Origin: Corbicula japonica
Taxonomy: Eukaryota > Mollusca > Bivalvia > Venerida > Cyrenidae
DNA length: 64,000 bases
Assembly (NCBI GenBank): GCA_038501625.1
Contig: JAZAYU010000006.1
Coordinates: 10,710,181-10,774,180, forward strand
Direction: 5' to 3'
Shown: in pieces, positions 47,576 to 58,491 of the stretch
Numbering within the stretch: the first letter of the stretch is position 1
Layout of the letters: each line of letters opens with the position of its first letter
Made by a program: the position numbers and the translations under genes
The notes under the pieces: generated by a model
What the model saw: the letters and a program-made list of their open reading frames with translations, nothing else
What the model was told of the DNA's origin: nothing
The model's database searches: none

Positions 47576-49132
47576 TTATCACATTCTATGATTTTTGATT
47601 GCACATAGTCCAGTGCAATTTTTCCATAAAGAGGTTTATTTGGAGCAGTCTTAGGGTAGTTACATTTTATTTGACAACTTATACACTCCATGAAAAAGTC
47701 AAACTCCAGACAATATACATCATTACATGTACGTTAAGGGGATAGTTCACTCTTCATGACGGGGTAATTGTTTATTTTTCTAAATATAAAATAAAATGGA
47801 AATGAGCAAGAAAACGGACACGCTATCCGCTATACCCTGAAAGCCTGAACAACTGTATTCTGTTGTGTTTGTCTTAGTAAATAAATTCAGGTATTTTTGC
47901 TATTGTAACTCTCAGATAAACAAGTAATATTTGTTGCCGATAAAGTCTTAGTTTTTACTTTTAAGAAACAGTATGAATTCTCCAGGCAGCGATTGCGACG
48001 GAAATTACAACTAACACAAACTTAAAATCACAACTAATGTGGCCGTCTTTTTGTCATGAAAGGCTAAATTTGTTCAAGTCACGGGAAATCTGTCATCGGT
48101 GACATGTTTTGAAAGTTTTATTGGGCATATATTTGAAAAGTGCTTACAGTTTTTAAATTTTATTGTATAGAGCTTAATGTTCGTTCCCAAGGCGATGTTT
48201 TCTTTCATTCGCTTTAAATTCATTTAGTGTTACCAGTATGAATACGATGCAAGTTACAATCGCTATCGTATAAGTTTTGAATGTTCTTAAGATTTGTATT
48301 TTTATCGAAACCCTTTATTCAATGGGTACAACGTTTATCGAGTAGGCGACCTGAAACGATCCAGATCATTAAGCAGGCATCCGTGAAGTCTGATCTGGAT
48401 CTGCAGTATTTGATTTTTCGTCAGAAATAACCTAATGAATCTAAAATCGAACAGTGTAGATTCTGATCAGAATCTTTGAATGGGCAGGCTCTACACTGAT
48501 CGTCCATAGGATATGAGCCATATTCAACGGAGTAAACGGGATTCAGAGATTGAATGAAAACTGATTTCAATTTTCGTCAGTGTCGAAACTGGCAATTTAA
48601 TTTATACACTCAATGTCACTTAAACATGCGAATGTCAACATTACAAGTGTTGATATGCAAATTGGAAGAGGCGGATAATCGAATAATTCCTCACATTTCT
48701 TGCACTGATTAACATGCACGTCATTTTGCTCATGCACTTAATTTGGTGTATTTTTTTTTCACGAAATGTTTTTTTTTAATGATCATGTACTAATTTCGTG
48801 GGAACTCTATCCGCTGGCAGATCTGTTAGTTCTTTTTTATATAAAATAAAAAACAAATTGCCCGTAGAAATGTTGTGCAGCCCGATGCCAACGATATTGA
48901 TAATCACAATCTTTTGTTCAAATGAAACTTTAAAATATACTGGTAGTATCATGCTTTGATGTTGTACATGCATACAAATTGTATTTTAATTTATTTTCTC
49001 CTTTATTATTATATAGAAATAAAGTGTACGTATATACACACATGTATTCAAATTAAATTATTTTTTATGTTCCGATCCTTCACAATACACCAACATATTT
49101 ACACTTCAACTTCATCCTCTACGATGAAGTCT
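47576..49132. other. No gene; possible old repeat
   Basis: 48330-48510 has GATCCAGATCATTAAGCAGG, CTGATCTGGATCTGC and TCTACACTGATCG, resembling a decayed dispersed repeat, possibly related to the hairpin at 9816-9845. Otherwise AT-rich. Confidence 0.35.
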
Positions 49133-49571
49133 TATTCAGCTAACGAATCATGATTTCTGATAGTGAACAGTGTGACGTATTTCTTTAAAAGGCGTGGCTA
49201 CTGTAGAGCCGTTCACAATTTATTGGACGTTGCACGATGTTTTGCCGTGTGACGTCGACGTGCACGCTCGTTTTGCCACGAGTTGCTACAAAAAAGCGTG
49301 CCGTAATTCACTTGTCGTCAACGTAGCTGTTCCAAAAGCCATTCGAAAAAGCCGTTATATCACGAATTCTTCTAGTTATTTCTGTATAAATGAAATTATT
49401 TATGAGTGTAAATATAAGGATTGAATCGATATTTGATAGTTTCCATTTGGGTGTGAAAAACAGTTGGATTGTTTAAAGTTCGCGTGAAGCCCTTCGGGCT
49501 TCACACACTTTAAACAACCCAACTGTTTTCCATACCCAAATGGAAACCATCAACTATCGATTCAATCCTTA
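49133..49571 (+). repeat. Family D repeat with terminal hairpin, copy 2
   Basis: Same order as 3845-4258 with GTGTGACGTCGACGTGCACG. The last 150 bp form a hairpin with about 65-bp arms (GGATTGAATCGATATTTGAT and complement). An inner stem, GTGAAGCCC/GGGCTTCAC, caps the loop. It stops 150 bp before the reverse transcriptase, but the first copy has no reverse transcriptase, so the two are probably separate. Confidence 0.8.
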
Positions 49572-49722
49572 ACACATATTCCATACCTATCATTAAATTT
49601 TAATTTTTATGCATGAAAATGAATTGCAATCTTTAAATTTAAAATGTTACATCATTTATACTTCTGTACGTTATATACTTCTCTCCCTCATAATTTAATA
49701 AAAGACAAGCTAACCAGTCTCA

Positions 49723-50325
49723 TTGGAAAAAATCGTTTACAAGAAAAAAACCTTTATCCTTTGTAATGAACATAGGGAATTTTTACAGATGGTTCTTATG
49801 ATAATTATTCTATGGACCTGTCAAGACACATCTTTATTGAATAATATTTTTGTGAGATTTAGTACATCTATTTATAAACAAGTAATAGACATTCCAATGG
49901 GTACTAATTGTGCACAACTTGTTGCTGATCTGTTTTTATACTGTTATGAAAGAAATTTTATATTATCTCTTTCTACCGAACATCATGGTGACATTATTAT
50001 AGCCTTAAACAACACCTCGAGGTACCTTGATGATTTGTTGAATATAGATAACAAACATTATTATCTCTGGTTAATAAAATTTACCCTCATGAACAACAAC
50101 TTAATGAAGCAAACACTTAAGCAAGCAAACTTTCATGGTCTAAATCGTTCTATTAAAATGGATACCTGACTTCTAAAACATATAATCAAGAAGACGATTT
50201 TAATTTTAATATAGTAAATTTTCCGTTTTAAGACGCCGATGTTCCTCGTGCAACATCTTACGGGGGGTATATCTCACTGCTTGTTCGCTTTTCTAGAGCT
50301 TGCACTGATGTTTTTGAGAAGAAAT
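49723..50325 (+). pseudogene. Reverse transcriptase of a retroelement, broken
   Basis: Encodes part of the palm of a reverse transcriptase. IPMGTNCAQLVADLFL precedes the catalytic box RYLDD, about 45 residues later. The frame is open for 148 codons to a stop at 50167. Similarity continues in another frame to about 50320 (DDFNFNIVNFPF, then an in-frame stop, then SYGGYISLLVRFSRACTDVF), so there is at least one frameshift and one stop. The N-terminal domains, any endonuclease and the thumb end are missing. The motif set is of the type widespread in invertebrate genomes, most likely Penelope-like. The class is not certain. Remnants of the same protein occur next to family A at 13.8, 55.1 and 55.6 kb. 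Confidence 0.75.
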
Positions 50326-50357
50326 AAAAATCAATATTAATGTCCCCGGTTATTTAA

Positions 50358-50566
50358 GAAATAATCAATAGCTTCCGGTGATTTATCGCAGGATAATTCA
50401 CTGGGCGGAGTTCAGATGCGTAAGGATATATCACGAGGGGCGAACGTGTGTGTCTGTACGTTCGTGGCTACATGTAGCCCCGAGTGATATACATGTATAT
50501 CTGCGCAGCTGAACGACGCCCCGTGATTTATCCTGCGATAAATCACCGGAAACTATTGATTATTTC
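50358..50566. mobile_element. MITE, 209 bp, near-complete palindrome
   Basis: Arms GAAATAATCAATAGCTTCCG and its complement extend 44 bp (to CGCAGGATAA...TTATCCTGCG). An inner palindrome (GATATATCACGAGGGGC / GCCCCGAGTGATATA) continues it. It sits between the reverse transcriptase remnant and the family A tail, so it may have inserted into the retroelement's 3' region. Confidence 0.75.
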
Positions 50567-50687
50567 AATTCTAACACGAAATATCTGATTGAATAAGCGA
50601 AATAATTTTAACTCAATTTTAGCGCGTTGTAATGAACGCAAATGGGTTATAAGGTCGGCAGCTAGTGTTTGCTCCCTTAATTCATGC

Positions 50688-50771
50688 TCTCTCCCTCTCT
50701 TTTTCTTGACTGTGTGGGGAGGCTGTTTTTTCTGAATGTGGCGATTCCTGATATGCATATTTCACCTTTTT
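50688..50771 (+). mobile_element. Family A 3' tail, copy 7
   Basis: From TTCATGCTCTCTCCCTCTCT to GATATGCATATTTCACC and a T run. Its place 360 bp after the reverse transcriptase, in the same sense, fits the retroelement's own 3' end with the cloverleaf region lost. Confidence 0.75.
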
Positions 50772-51020
50772 TTAACATCTCCATAATTCGAAAACTGATA
50801 TTAATTCAAAGATTGAATAACAAACTTGAATACATGTCCAGCACTCTCCAGTAGTCGTTCGATCCGTCTTTGTCATTCCAACGCTTTAAGGTTGATTGCT
50901 GGCTTAAGTGCGCATGTGCCAATTGACGTAAATTGACAAGTTGTCGCAAAAGTAAAAACGTCATTAATTTGAACATTTTTGTTCTGATAAGTTCTGATAA
51001 GTACATATGGAGCAATAAAA

Positions 51021-51248
51021 TCAACAATAAAGTTTAACTGATGTCAAATTCTTATTTTTTTCGCCGAGGCTTTTACATATTTTGTTCGCGACAATCACCG
51101 TTATCAAAAATTGGAGAGCATTTTTTTTACTTCCGTTGGTGCAGATTTTGATTTGCCGAATGCTTTTTTCAAACAATTCTTGAGTTAAGATGACCGTATC
51201 TTGCGTAATCCGGTCTAGCTTTGTGGAAAGATAAATTCTTTCCTTCAT
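51021..51248 (-). CDS. Candidate small protein, 75 residues
   Basis: Not recognised. A minus-strand ATG frame with mixed, protein-like composition: RITQDTVILTQELFEKSIRQ followed by a hydrophobic LQFLITVIVANKIC and a Lys-rich end. The frame is open 13 codons upstream of the ATG (to TAA), so the start could instead be an exon border. It contains few low-complexity runs, unlike most frames here. No Pfam-type motif or neighbours help. Confidence 0.3.
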   Translation of the reverse strand: MKERIYLSTKLDRITQDTVILTQELFEKSIRQIKICTNGSKKNALQFLITVIVANKICKSLGEKNKNLTSVKLYC

Positions 51249-51419
51249 TTCTTGAACTTTCCGCAAAAATCGATTTTTCACAACAAGTTAAAGAAACAGT
51301 CACCAAGGTCAAGCTGTTGCCAAGGACGATGACAACATTTTTTATTTCTCATGGAAATTTTACAAACATCATGGATTTTGTACCGAATTCTCTTGACTCA
51401 AGAATTATTTAAGTGGATA

Positions 51420-51713
51420 GGTACTCAGTTAGTTGCTATTGAGATTGGAAATATGGAACAAGCCAGCAGAAGATTGGAAATATGGAACAGACCATCAGAA
51501 GAGTTCAGATAAATCAGACCAACAGAAGAGTTCAGAGATCTTCAGATAGGCTAGTTGGTAATGAATTTAATGCGAAGTTAGGTTGTTGATTCGTCAACAA
51601 CATCTCTGAGTATTTGTCAATTATCACTGGTGAAATTCATCATTGACCTTGAACTCAATTTGTAAGCATAAATCAATGGTAAAAGGTCCACTATTCCTGT
51701 AAAAGAACAGGTA
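51420..51713 (+). other. Possible transcribed exon with short repeats
   Basis: AGATTGGAAATATGGAACA occurs twice and CAGAAGAGTTCAGA twice within 51440-51535. The stretch ends at AAAGAACAG/GTAAGACA, a good donor. No open frame spans it, so it could be a 5' UTR or noncoding exon diverging from the minus-strand frame at 51248. Confidence 0.25.
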
Positions 51714-53270
51714 AGACATTTTAACTGTAAAAATATGATATACGAGGGATAACTAGAAAAAAATATGCAGCCTCTGTCAGGTCCTGACCAACTTTAACCA
51801 TCTCCCTTTCTGTAATAATGCAGTTACAGCATACACCCCACATGTCAGAGGTTTGAGACTGACTATAAACTTGTTTTAAAATGGACTATTGGTGAGCCAC
51901 CTGCTTGTTTTAATATGACTACAAATTGTTAGGAGGGCAGACCATAGATTACGGCACAGAAAAATGATGCTAATGGCAAGTGTTGCACAAGTCTGAGAGC
52001 CTGTTCAATATATGAAGAGATACTCTATACATGCAAACACTGTTTGTTTTCAGTTACCAAAGAAAGATCTAATTTAAGTTTTGTTCATACCTTTTGGCAG
52101 AGTGTAGTCAAGTTAATATAAGGCCCAAGGCATAATTGTCTAAGAGTGGACTCATTCTATCATTAAAAAAATCACAATAAACATCATGCATTCTTTATTT
52201 ACTTCTTACCAATCATTACAATAACATGTTATGGTCAGGATATAAAAAATAACATTTTTGCCAGTACAATCAAGACATGGATTTTAAGTTCGTGTTATTT
52301 ACTGTAAATCTTGGTTAGTTGTAATTAAATGTAAATAATAATTTGAATATTAGTTACAGTATAGGAATTTGGAATGTATTAGTATATTTTGTACATGTAT
52401 TTTACCAAAAGAAGGAACACAATTTTGAAAACAACTAGCTTCTACAAATCATTGAAATGTGATTTTTTTTTATTTCAGATGTTTCATTCAGTCTCAGAAT
52501 AATTAATACAGAGAATAATCTTATCATGTTTTATCAATTTAGTTTTATTAGTATTTTTTATCAAATTATGTACAAAAAATATTTTTCAATTAGGTATAAA
52601 GCCAGTTACTGGCTATAAAACCACCAGATATCTATATGTACATGTACATGTAACTGTGTTAGAAATATAAATAATCAATTATAACAAATTACATTCTGGT
52701 GTTTTTACCAATTTATTTAAAATTATTACAAGACTTAGTGCTCTATAAGAAATTTGTTAATGAAACATTTTATTCATGTTTATCTGTACCTGCATTCTTA
52801 ACAGAGATATATTTTATTAATCTCTCCTTACTACCCACTTGACAGATTTTTTATATGTTTAAAAGTGTATCAATGACTTGAGAAAAGACAGATATGTCTA
52901 AAATAAAATTAATGTCAAAGAACAAATAGCTTGACATGTGTGTATAATTTGCAAGTAGCTGTACATGAACTTTCTTGGAGCAATGACTCATTGGATTTTG
53001 TCATTGGAGTAAGATTTCTTAAATATCCAAATTTCAGATGCTGTATTTATTTGCCCTCTAGGTAAAGTTCATTTGGAGTCACATAAAACACTTGTTAACT
53101 TTCCATAATGGAAAGGTGATTAAACATTACAAACAAAAATCATGCAGTAAAGGAACTATTAGGTTTCAATAGATAAAAGGTGCCAAACTGAAGAATGTTG
53201 AGTTGAAAATCACTGGTTTCATTCAAATAACCCCAGACCTCTAATTTGACATATTTTTTAGTTTGAAAAA
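51714..53270. other. Nothing supported
   Basis: AT-rich DNA. A T-rich acceptor-like TTTTTTTTATTTCAG at about 52480 is followed by ATG and a stop after seven codons. No gene model. Confidence 0.4.
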
Positions 53271-54790
53271 GTGGGTGGGATAATTTAAGTACTCCTTGTT
53301 CTTCAATACTGATGCCTTACTTGGTCATAACAATCTCCCTTCCAGATAACTACTCATACCATTTATAAAGATGTTAAGCAATCCATAATGTTGTTTATTT
53401 GAACAATGAAAATGGAAACATGTCGTTAATGTTAATTTATTTAAATGTAGCTTCAAACATGATGATGCTACATATAAAATTCAAATCTGGTAAAAAAGCT
53501 CCATTTTCAAAACAAATAATTTCATTTGTTGGCATACATGTATCCTTACCTACAATGAAAATAAAATGTTATTTTAAAGTTCTGTGTTTTTATCATGTTT
53601 ATAGCATTTGATAATGAACATTCAAAGTCAGTCAATATCCCTTTTATTTCTTTTGGAGTGGGTGGGGTAAATAAATATGCACATTTTTGTCTTAAATGAG
53701 AATCAATCAGTCGATGTTAACTTCACACACAATGATAATCTAACAATAAACATGTTAAGGAGATATTTAAACTAATAGCCTTTAGAACAAAGAAAACGCC
53801 AATATATCAAGCACGCAGGTACGTAATGATTAAGCTGCTTAAAACATAAATATGATCGGTTTAATTTACTAGCGCCCATCACATAAAAACACGTTCGGTG
53901 AAATATTTTTTTCCATTTTCAGTATTTGTAAGACCTTCAGATTATGTACTGCAAGTTTAAAAAAATCATTGGTTGCTTTTTTAAATTAAACATTTAAAAC
54001 TAGGATAAAATGTTTGTTTTATGAAGTGGGTGGGGTAAATTTACATGTTGATTATTTCCTAATTGGGAGGATAAATTTTATCTTTTCTAAATCAAATCAT
54101 TATTTTTAAATTACATTGTGTATAATCAACCTCAAATCTATTATTTCTTGAGAGACAGAAAGACGGGATTAAACAATACATGCCAATTTCTGTTAAATTG
54201 AAATCTTAAAAAAAGATGACAACATGATACATATTCGAATACCATTAGCGCGAAATCAAGGTCCGGGACCTATCGTTTTCTTTACATTTTTTGGATGAGC
54301 ATTGACTGAAGATAAAATTTAGCAATTTAGAAAAAAATCTATCGGTTAGATTTTATTTGGCAAACAATTTTAAATTGTCAAAATTTCATGGTATTTTTTA
54401 AAGTGGGTGGGGTATTATTAAATCCTTTGCATTTCTCAGTTACGAGGATTAGTCGGTCTTCGTTACCCTTACCTCAAAGATACATCCCATCCAGCTATAT
54501 TCCAATCTAGCAATTTAAAATATAATTGTTTGGAAAGTAGAAATAATCGAGAAACCCTCATGACTGTCAATTTTATGATGTTTTACAAACCTTATAAACT
54601 ATGAAAACATACTACATTTACAAATCACTGTTGCGAAAAAACAAGGTCCGGGACCTATCTTTTTCTTTGCATTTTTGTAATACGAATTGAATATGGATGA
54701 ACTATGGCGAGTTTAAACAAAATCTGTCGGTTACTTTTTTTCCAAGCGAACCACCTTAATACTGCATCAGGAAATAACATGTAACAACGG
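53271..54790 (+). repeat. Degenerate tandem array, period about 378 bp
   Basis: GTGGGTGGG(G)TA recurs at 53271, 53658, 54026 and 54403 (spacings 387, 368, 377). AAGGTCCGGGACCTATC recurs at 54258 and 54643 (385), about 235 bp after the third and fourth G-rich motifs. The intervening DNA has diverged to AT-rich sequence while these two motifs persist. Confidence 0.7.
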
Positions 54791-55119
54791 AATTTATGAC
54801 GTGACGTCGTTAAAAAGGCGCGTTAACGTACCTTAACGTTACCGCAAAATAGCCGAAAATAGTTTTAATATTTTATCTTAATATATAAAATAAATATTAT
54901 TCTATTACTGTGGTATCATCATATTACGCGCGGGAAAAAAATTCGCGTATTATGTGCTTTCTTAAATGCGCGAAATTAAATCCCAGCGAAAAATACAATT
55001 GTTACGTGATAATTTTATACCGATCGGTATTTAGGAATAGCCGTGCCAACGCGCGGTGAATTATCGTGTAATAATTCACAGCAAATTCAATGGGAAAAAC
55101 GTAAAGAGGTGTTAGAATT
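54791..55119. other. CpG-bearing stretch, possible regulatory DNA
   Basis: Contains GACGTGACGTCG (CRE-like), GCGCGTTAACG, ATTACGCGCGGGAAAAAAA and AACGCGCGGTGAA, unusually CpG-rich for the window. It may be promoter-like or an old element. No gene starts are evident. Confidence 0.3.
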
Positions 55120-55957
55120 TAAACAACATCTGTAAATTCGTAAAGAAAGGTTACCATTCTACAGCGCACTGCAGGCCTGGTGATTAACCCTCCCAAGTTG
55201 ATAACTATGCTTACCTCTTTGGTTACACAACGGTGTCAGGGGTTTGAGAGTTTATGAAGGTTTATGGGGAAATCTTTTCGTTAAAGTACCTAGAAGCTCG
55301 ATTTGTTTCTTTTGTCCCTGTCATCGTGTTCTTGCTAATTTGACTCCAGGGACTCTGGTCTCGGTAAGACTATTTAGTACTCGCCCATATGGCTTTGCAA
55401 TGCAATGAGCTCCCTATGTTTTATATGTTTATGTGCTTTTGCATGCACAATTGTTGAGCTGATGGGTGAGTTGGAGTTATTTCACCAAGACAACTTGTAT
55501 TAGTTTGTTGATATGAAAACCTGTTGGGGCAAGTGTGAGGTTGCTGCACACTAGAACCTGATTTAAACCCCCAGTGGCAATTTGTTTTGCTACTGACCGT
55601 TCTAAGGCGGAAACCCCAATGTATTTTACAGCCAGTTTTTACGGAGATTTAATTGATACACTTAAGAAGATAAAAGACAATGCTAATTTTTCCCGGTTAT
55701 TCGTAAAAGCCATCTGTAAATTTAAAAAGAGAAGGTTACCAAAATGTGTTTTTACAGCGCTCTGGGCGGGCCTGGCGATTAGTCCATTTGCCAATTTTTG
55801 TTTTACTATTATGTTTGTGTGCTTTTGCATGCAACATTGGTGAGCTGATGGGTGGGTTGCAGAGATTTCACCAAGACAACTTGTACTTGAACTTGTGTGT
55901 TGATATCAGAACCTGTTGGGGCCAAGTGTGAGGTTAGTGGACTCTAGAACCTGGTTT
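55120..55957 (+). mobile_element. Family A copy 8, two truncated units with RT remnants
   Basis: Unit 1 begins with a reverse transcriptase C-terminal remnant at about 55150-55210 (RTAGLVINP in one frame). Family A follows, to ACCCC at 55613. Unit 2 starts with another remnant (FYGDLIDTLKKIKDNANFSR at 55630-55690) and re-enters family A (TGCATGCAACATTGGTGAGC) until the gap. The pair is a tandem or nested insertion. The assembly gap falls inside its cloverleaf region. Confidence 0.75.
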
Positions 55958-56457
55958 NNNNNNNNNNNNNNNNNNNNNNNNNNNNNNNNNNNNNNNNNNN
56001 NNNNNNNNNNNNNNNNNNNNNNNNNNNNNNNNNNNNNNNNNNNNNNNNNNNNNNNNNNNNNNNNNNNNNNNNNNNNNNNNNNNNNNNNNNNNNNNNNNNN
56101 NNNNNNNNNNNNNNNNNNNNNNNNNNNNNNNNNNNNNNNNNNNNNNNNNNNNNNNNNNNNNNNNNNNNNNNNNNNNNNNNNNNNNNNNNNNNNNNNNNNN
56201 NNNNNNNNNNNNNNNNNNNNNNNNNNNNNNNNNNNNNNNNNNNNNNNNNNNNNNNNNNNNNNNNNNNNNNNNNNNNNNNNNNNNNNNNNNNNNNNNNNNN
56301 NNNNNNNNNNNNNNNNNNNNNNNNNNNNNNNNNNNNNNNNNNNNNNNNNNNNNNNNNNNNNNNNNNNNNNNNNNNNNNNNNNNNNNNNNNNNNNNNNNNN
56401 NNNNNNNNNNNNNNNNNNNNNNNNNNNNNNNNNNNNNNNNNNNNNNNNNNNNNNNNN
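55958..56457. other. Assembly gap, 500 N
   Basis: Exactly 500 unknown bases, a conventional placeholder length, so the true size is unknown. It begins in the middle of a family A copy (AACCTGGTTT). Confidence 0.99.
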
Positions 56458-56792
56458 TTCGTCAGAGAGACTTATATATTGGATTTGGCTTTTTGTTATA
56501 TGCGTGGTTTCGGAAAACATAATTTTTATTATCTTTTATGCGTACTTGCTTCACATTCTATTATGGTTTCAAATTTATGATCAATTAAATTTTGGATTTA
56601 ATCACAATAATGAATTAAATTTAAATTATAATGATACTGTCACAAGGTAATGCTTAAAAATATCATATTGGAAATCGAACGGTTTTAAATTTTATAAACT
56701 TGTATACTTGAAAATGTTCTTTATACTCTTCTTTATACTCTTTTATATTCTTTATAGACTCTTCTTAAAAAGTGCATAGAATCTAAATTCAG
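56458..56792. other. Nothing supported
   Basis: AT-rich DNA after the gap with CTTTATACTCTT repeats at 56720-56755, leading to the acceptor of the coiled-coil exon. Confidence 0.4.
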
Positions 56793-58074
56793 TTTGAACA
56801 AGACGTGCTGGTGGTAGATGTTCAGTCGTCAAAGTTCAAACAGCAGGAGGAGGAAGCGTTACAAATAAAAGCTGCAGCATTGGAGGCAGAGGTTTCGAAA
56901 TCAAAGGAAACAGCACACAACTTGCAAATATTGCTAAAATCTGCATCAGACCGTTTGGAAAAAATACAGGTTATGCAACATTTGTACATGAACACGGTCA
57001 ATTTATAAGATTATGTTACAAAAGTTTATTATTCAAACACTTTACTGTTATTTACAACCATAATGTTCTGATTACTCTAAATTTTAACTATTTTGAATTA
57101 GATATCAGCAAAAGCTTCAGTCCAAGTTTGATTGATACACTTAACCTCATATGATCATATTAAAATCGATTAACGTGTAGTTTTAAACCGTGCTGTCTTC
57201 TTGCATGTGTGGGGCGGCTGTGTCTGCTGAATGTGGCCATCCCTAATATGCAAATTTCATATTTTATGTACGAGTATGTGTCTTGAAGAGATGAATAGAT
57301 TATTTACTATTTTAGGATTGAAACAAGTACTCGAGTAACCGAGGTCTCGATCGATCGTTCGAGTAACGAATACTAAATCTACTACTCGAGTACTTTGGTG
57401 TTTTGTAACAAAAATGAAATCCATTTGTTTTATTTTGAATTCGTATGATATACGGTGTTAAAGAATGCATGCGCCGATTAGGCACAATTTGCAATAAATT
57501 TAACCCCAACAGGTGATGTAATTAACGCTTTAAAATTGGTATGTGATTTCAAAATGAAACTAAGACAACCCCTAAAACGCAGAAAGACGAGCCCAAACAA
57601 AAGATAATCGGGTTTCAGTATTGATGTAGATAAGTTCGATTTATTGATTTAATGATTCAAAGACATTATATTATTCTGAGAACCATATTCATGTCCTTTT
57701 TTCTAGCATATTTTTGCTGAAAACTGGTTACTGTTTTGTGTTCTTTAAAAATAATGAAATTAACAAAACACAAATAAAAAATAAAAGATTATAGTTTTGT
57801 TCATGTTTCTTAATTTATATGGAGTATGTGGTTCATAAATACAGAGTGGACTGAAGATTAAAGAACACGGACGAAACTTATGATGAATTGATCTATTCCG
57901 AAATCGGTTGTATTTCGAGTACTCTATTATTTATTTAATTACTCGTTTCCATCCCGAAGTATTTTGCGTTTACGCAAGGTTTGATTTATACAGATTGAGC
58001 AAGAAGAAGAGCGAAATAGAAAGAAAGAAGAAATAAGAAGCCTAAAAGAAAGACAACTGGATAATTCTACTGAG
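56793..58074 (+). CDS. Coiled-coil protein fragment, two exons
   Basis: Exon a, 56793-56969 (177 bp), runs from an ATTCAG acceptor to an ATACAG/GTTATG donor and encodes 59 residues. Exon b, 57994-58074 (81 bp), runs from a TATACAG acceptor to ACTGAG/GTATCA and encodes 27 residues. Both are phase 0 at both ends, so they join cleanly. The product is rich in Glu, Lys, Gln and Leu (QQEEEALQIKAAALEAEVSK; then EQEEERNRKKEEIRSLKE) with heptad-like spacing, typical of a long coiled coil. Neither start nor stop is in view. Upstream exons may lie in the N gap, downstream ones beyond the window. The intron carries a family A tail and a hAT-like MITE. The specific protein is not recognised. Confidence 0.6.
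57189..57265 (+). mobile_element. Family A 3' tail, copy 9
   Basis: TCTTGCATGTGTGGGGCGGC, CTGCTGAATGTGGCCATCCC and AATATGCAAATTTCAT match the last 80 bp of family A. A strongly 5'-truncated insertion in the coiled-coil intron. Confidence 0.75.
57314..57957. mobile_element. hAT-like non-autonomous element, 644 bp
   Basis: Left end AGGATTGAAACAAGTACTCG; right end, as complement, TCGGGATGGAAACGAGTA. Flanks are ACTATTTT (57306-57313) and AGTATTTT (57958-57965), an 8-bp target duplication with one mismatch, as in hAT transposons. Rich in CGAGTAC motifs. No transposase. Confidence 0.65.
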
Positions 58075-58287
58075 GTATCATTATTATATTAATTTATTAC
58101 ATAAGAGCAGCAAAAATCGAAAATGTTTTCTCGAACTTTTACGAAGTGTGCATGATGAATGTTGTTGATAATATCTATAATCATATCGAGATATTTAAAA
58201 CAATTCTTGCAGCGTCAAATATAGTTACTAGATATAGATTAATTACCTTAATCTAGTATTTAATACAGTTGCTCAACTATATGTTTT

Positions 58288-58491
58288 AGACTGGTGCGCA
58301 TGCGCCAGTCTTAAGTAACGATGGCGTGAACAAGGCGACGCGCGGTTGTTAACTTTGGGTGCATCATTGCGACCACGAGAGCGTATTTAAGTAAGTGGGG
58401 TTTTGTGGTTACCGCGAGAGCAGGTCGAAATGTTCTGCACGAGTGTCAAGCACAATCCAGCACACATTCCACGAATGCTTAGCGATTAATA
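58288..58491 (+). promoter_or_regulatory. CpG-rich promoter candidate with NRF-1-type site
   Basis: TGCGCATGCGC at 58295-58305 matches the NRF-1 consensus and lies in an imperfect palindrome (AGACTGG...CCAGTCT). It is followed by a CpG-rich stretch (GGCGACGCGCGGTTG). At 58491/58492 is a donor, AATA/GTAAGT. Together these fit a transcription start with a noncoding first exon. A short open frame, MFCTSVKHNPAHIPRMLSD, precedes the donor and ends in TAA. Confidence 0.4.

Noticed and set aside
49194..49424. Protein-coding gene in family D copy 2
   Set aside because: The frame is open here but stops early in the other copy of the repeat, and it overlaps the repeat entirely.
55574..55843. Independent 89-codon gene
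   Set aside because: It begins in the family A UTR region and crosses a junction into a reverse transcriptase remnant.
56458..56650. Hydrophobic coding frame directly after the gap
   Set aside because: The length comes from unknown bases. The readable part is translated AT-rich sequence without splice signals.
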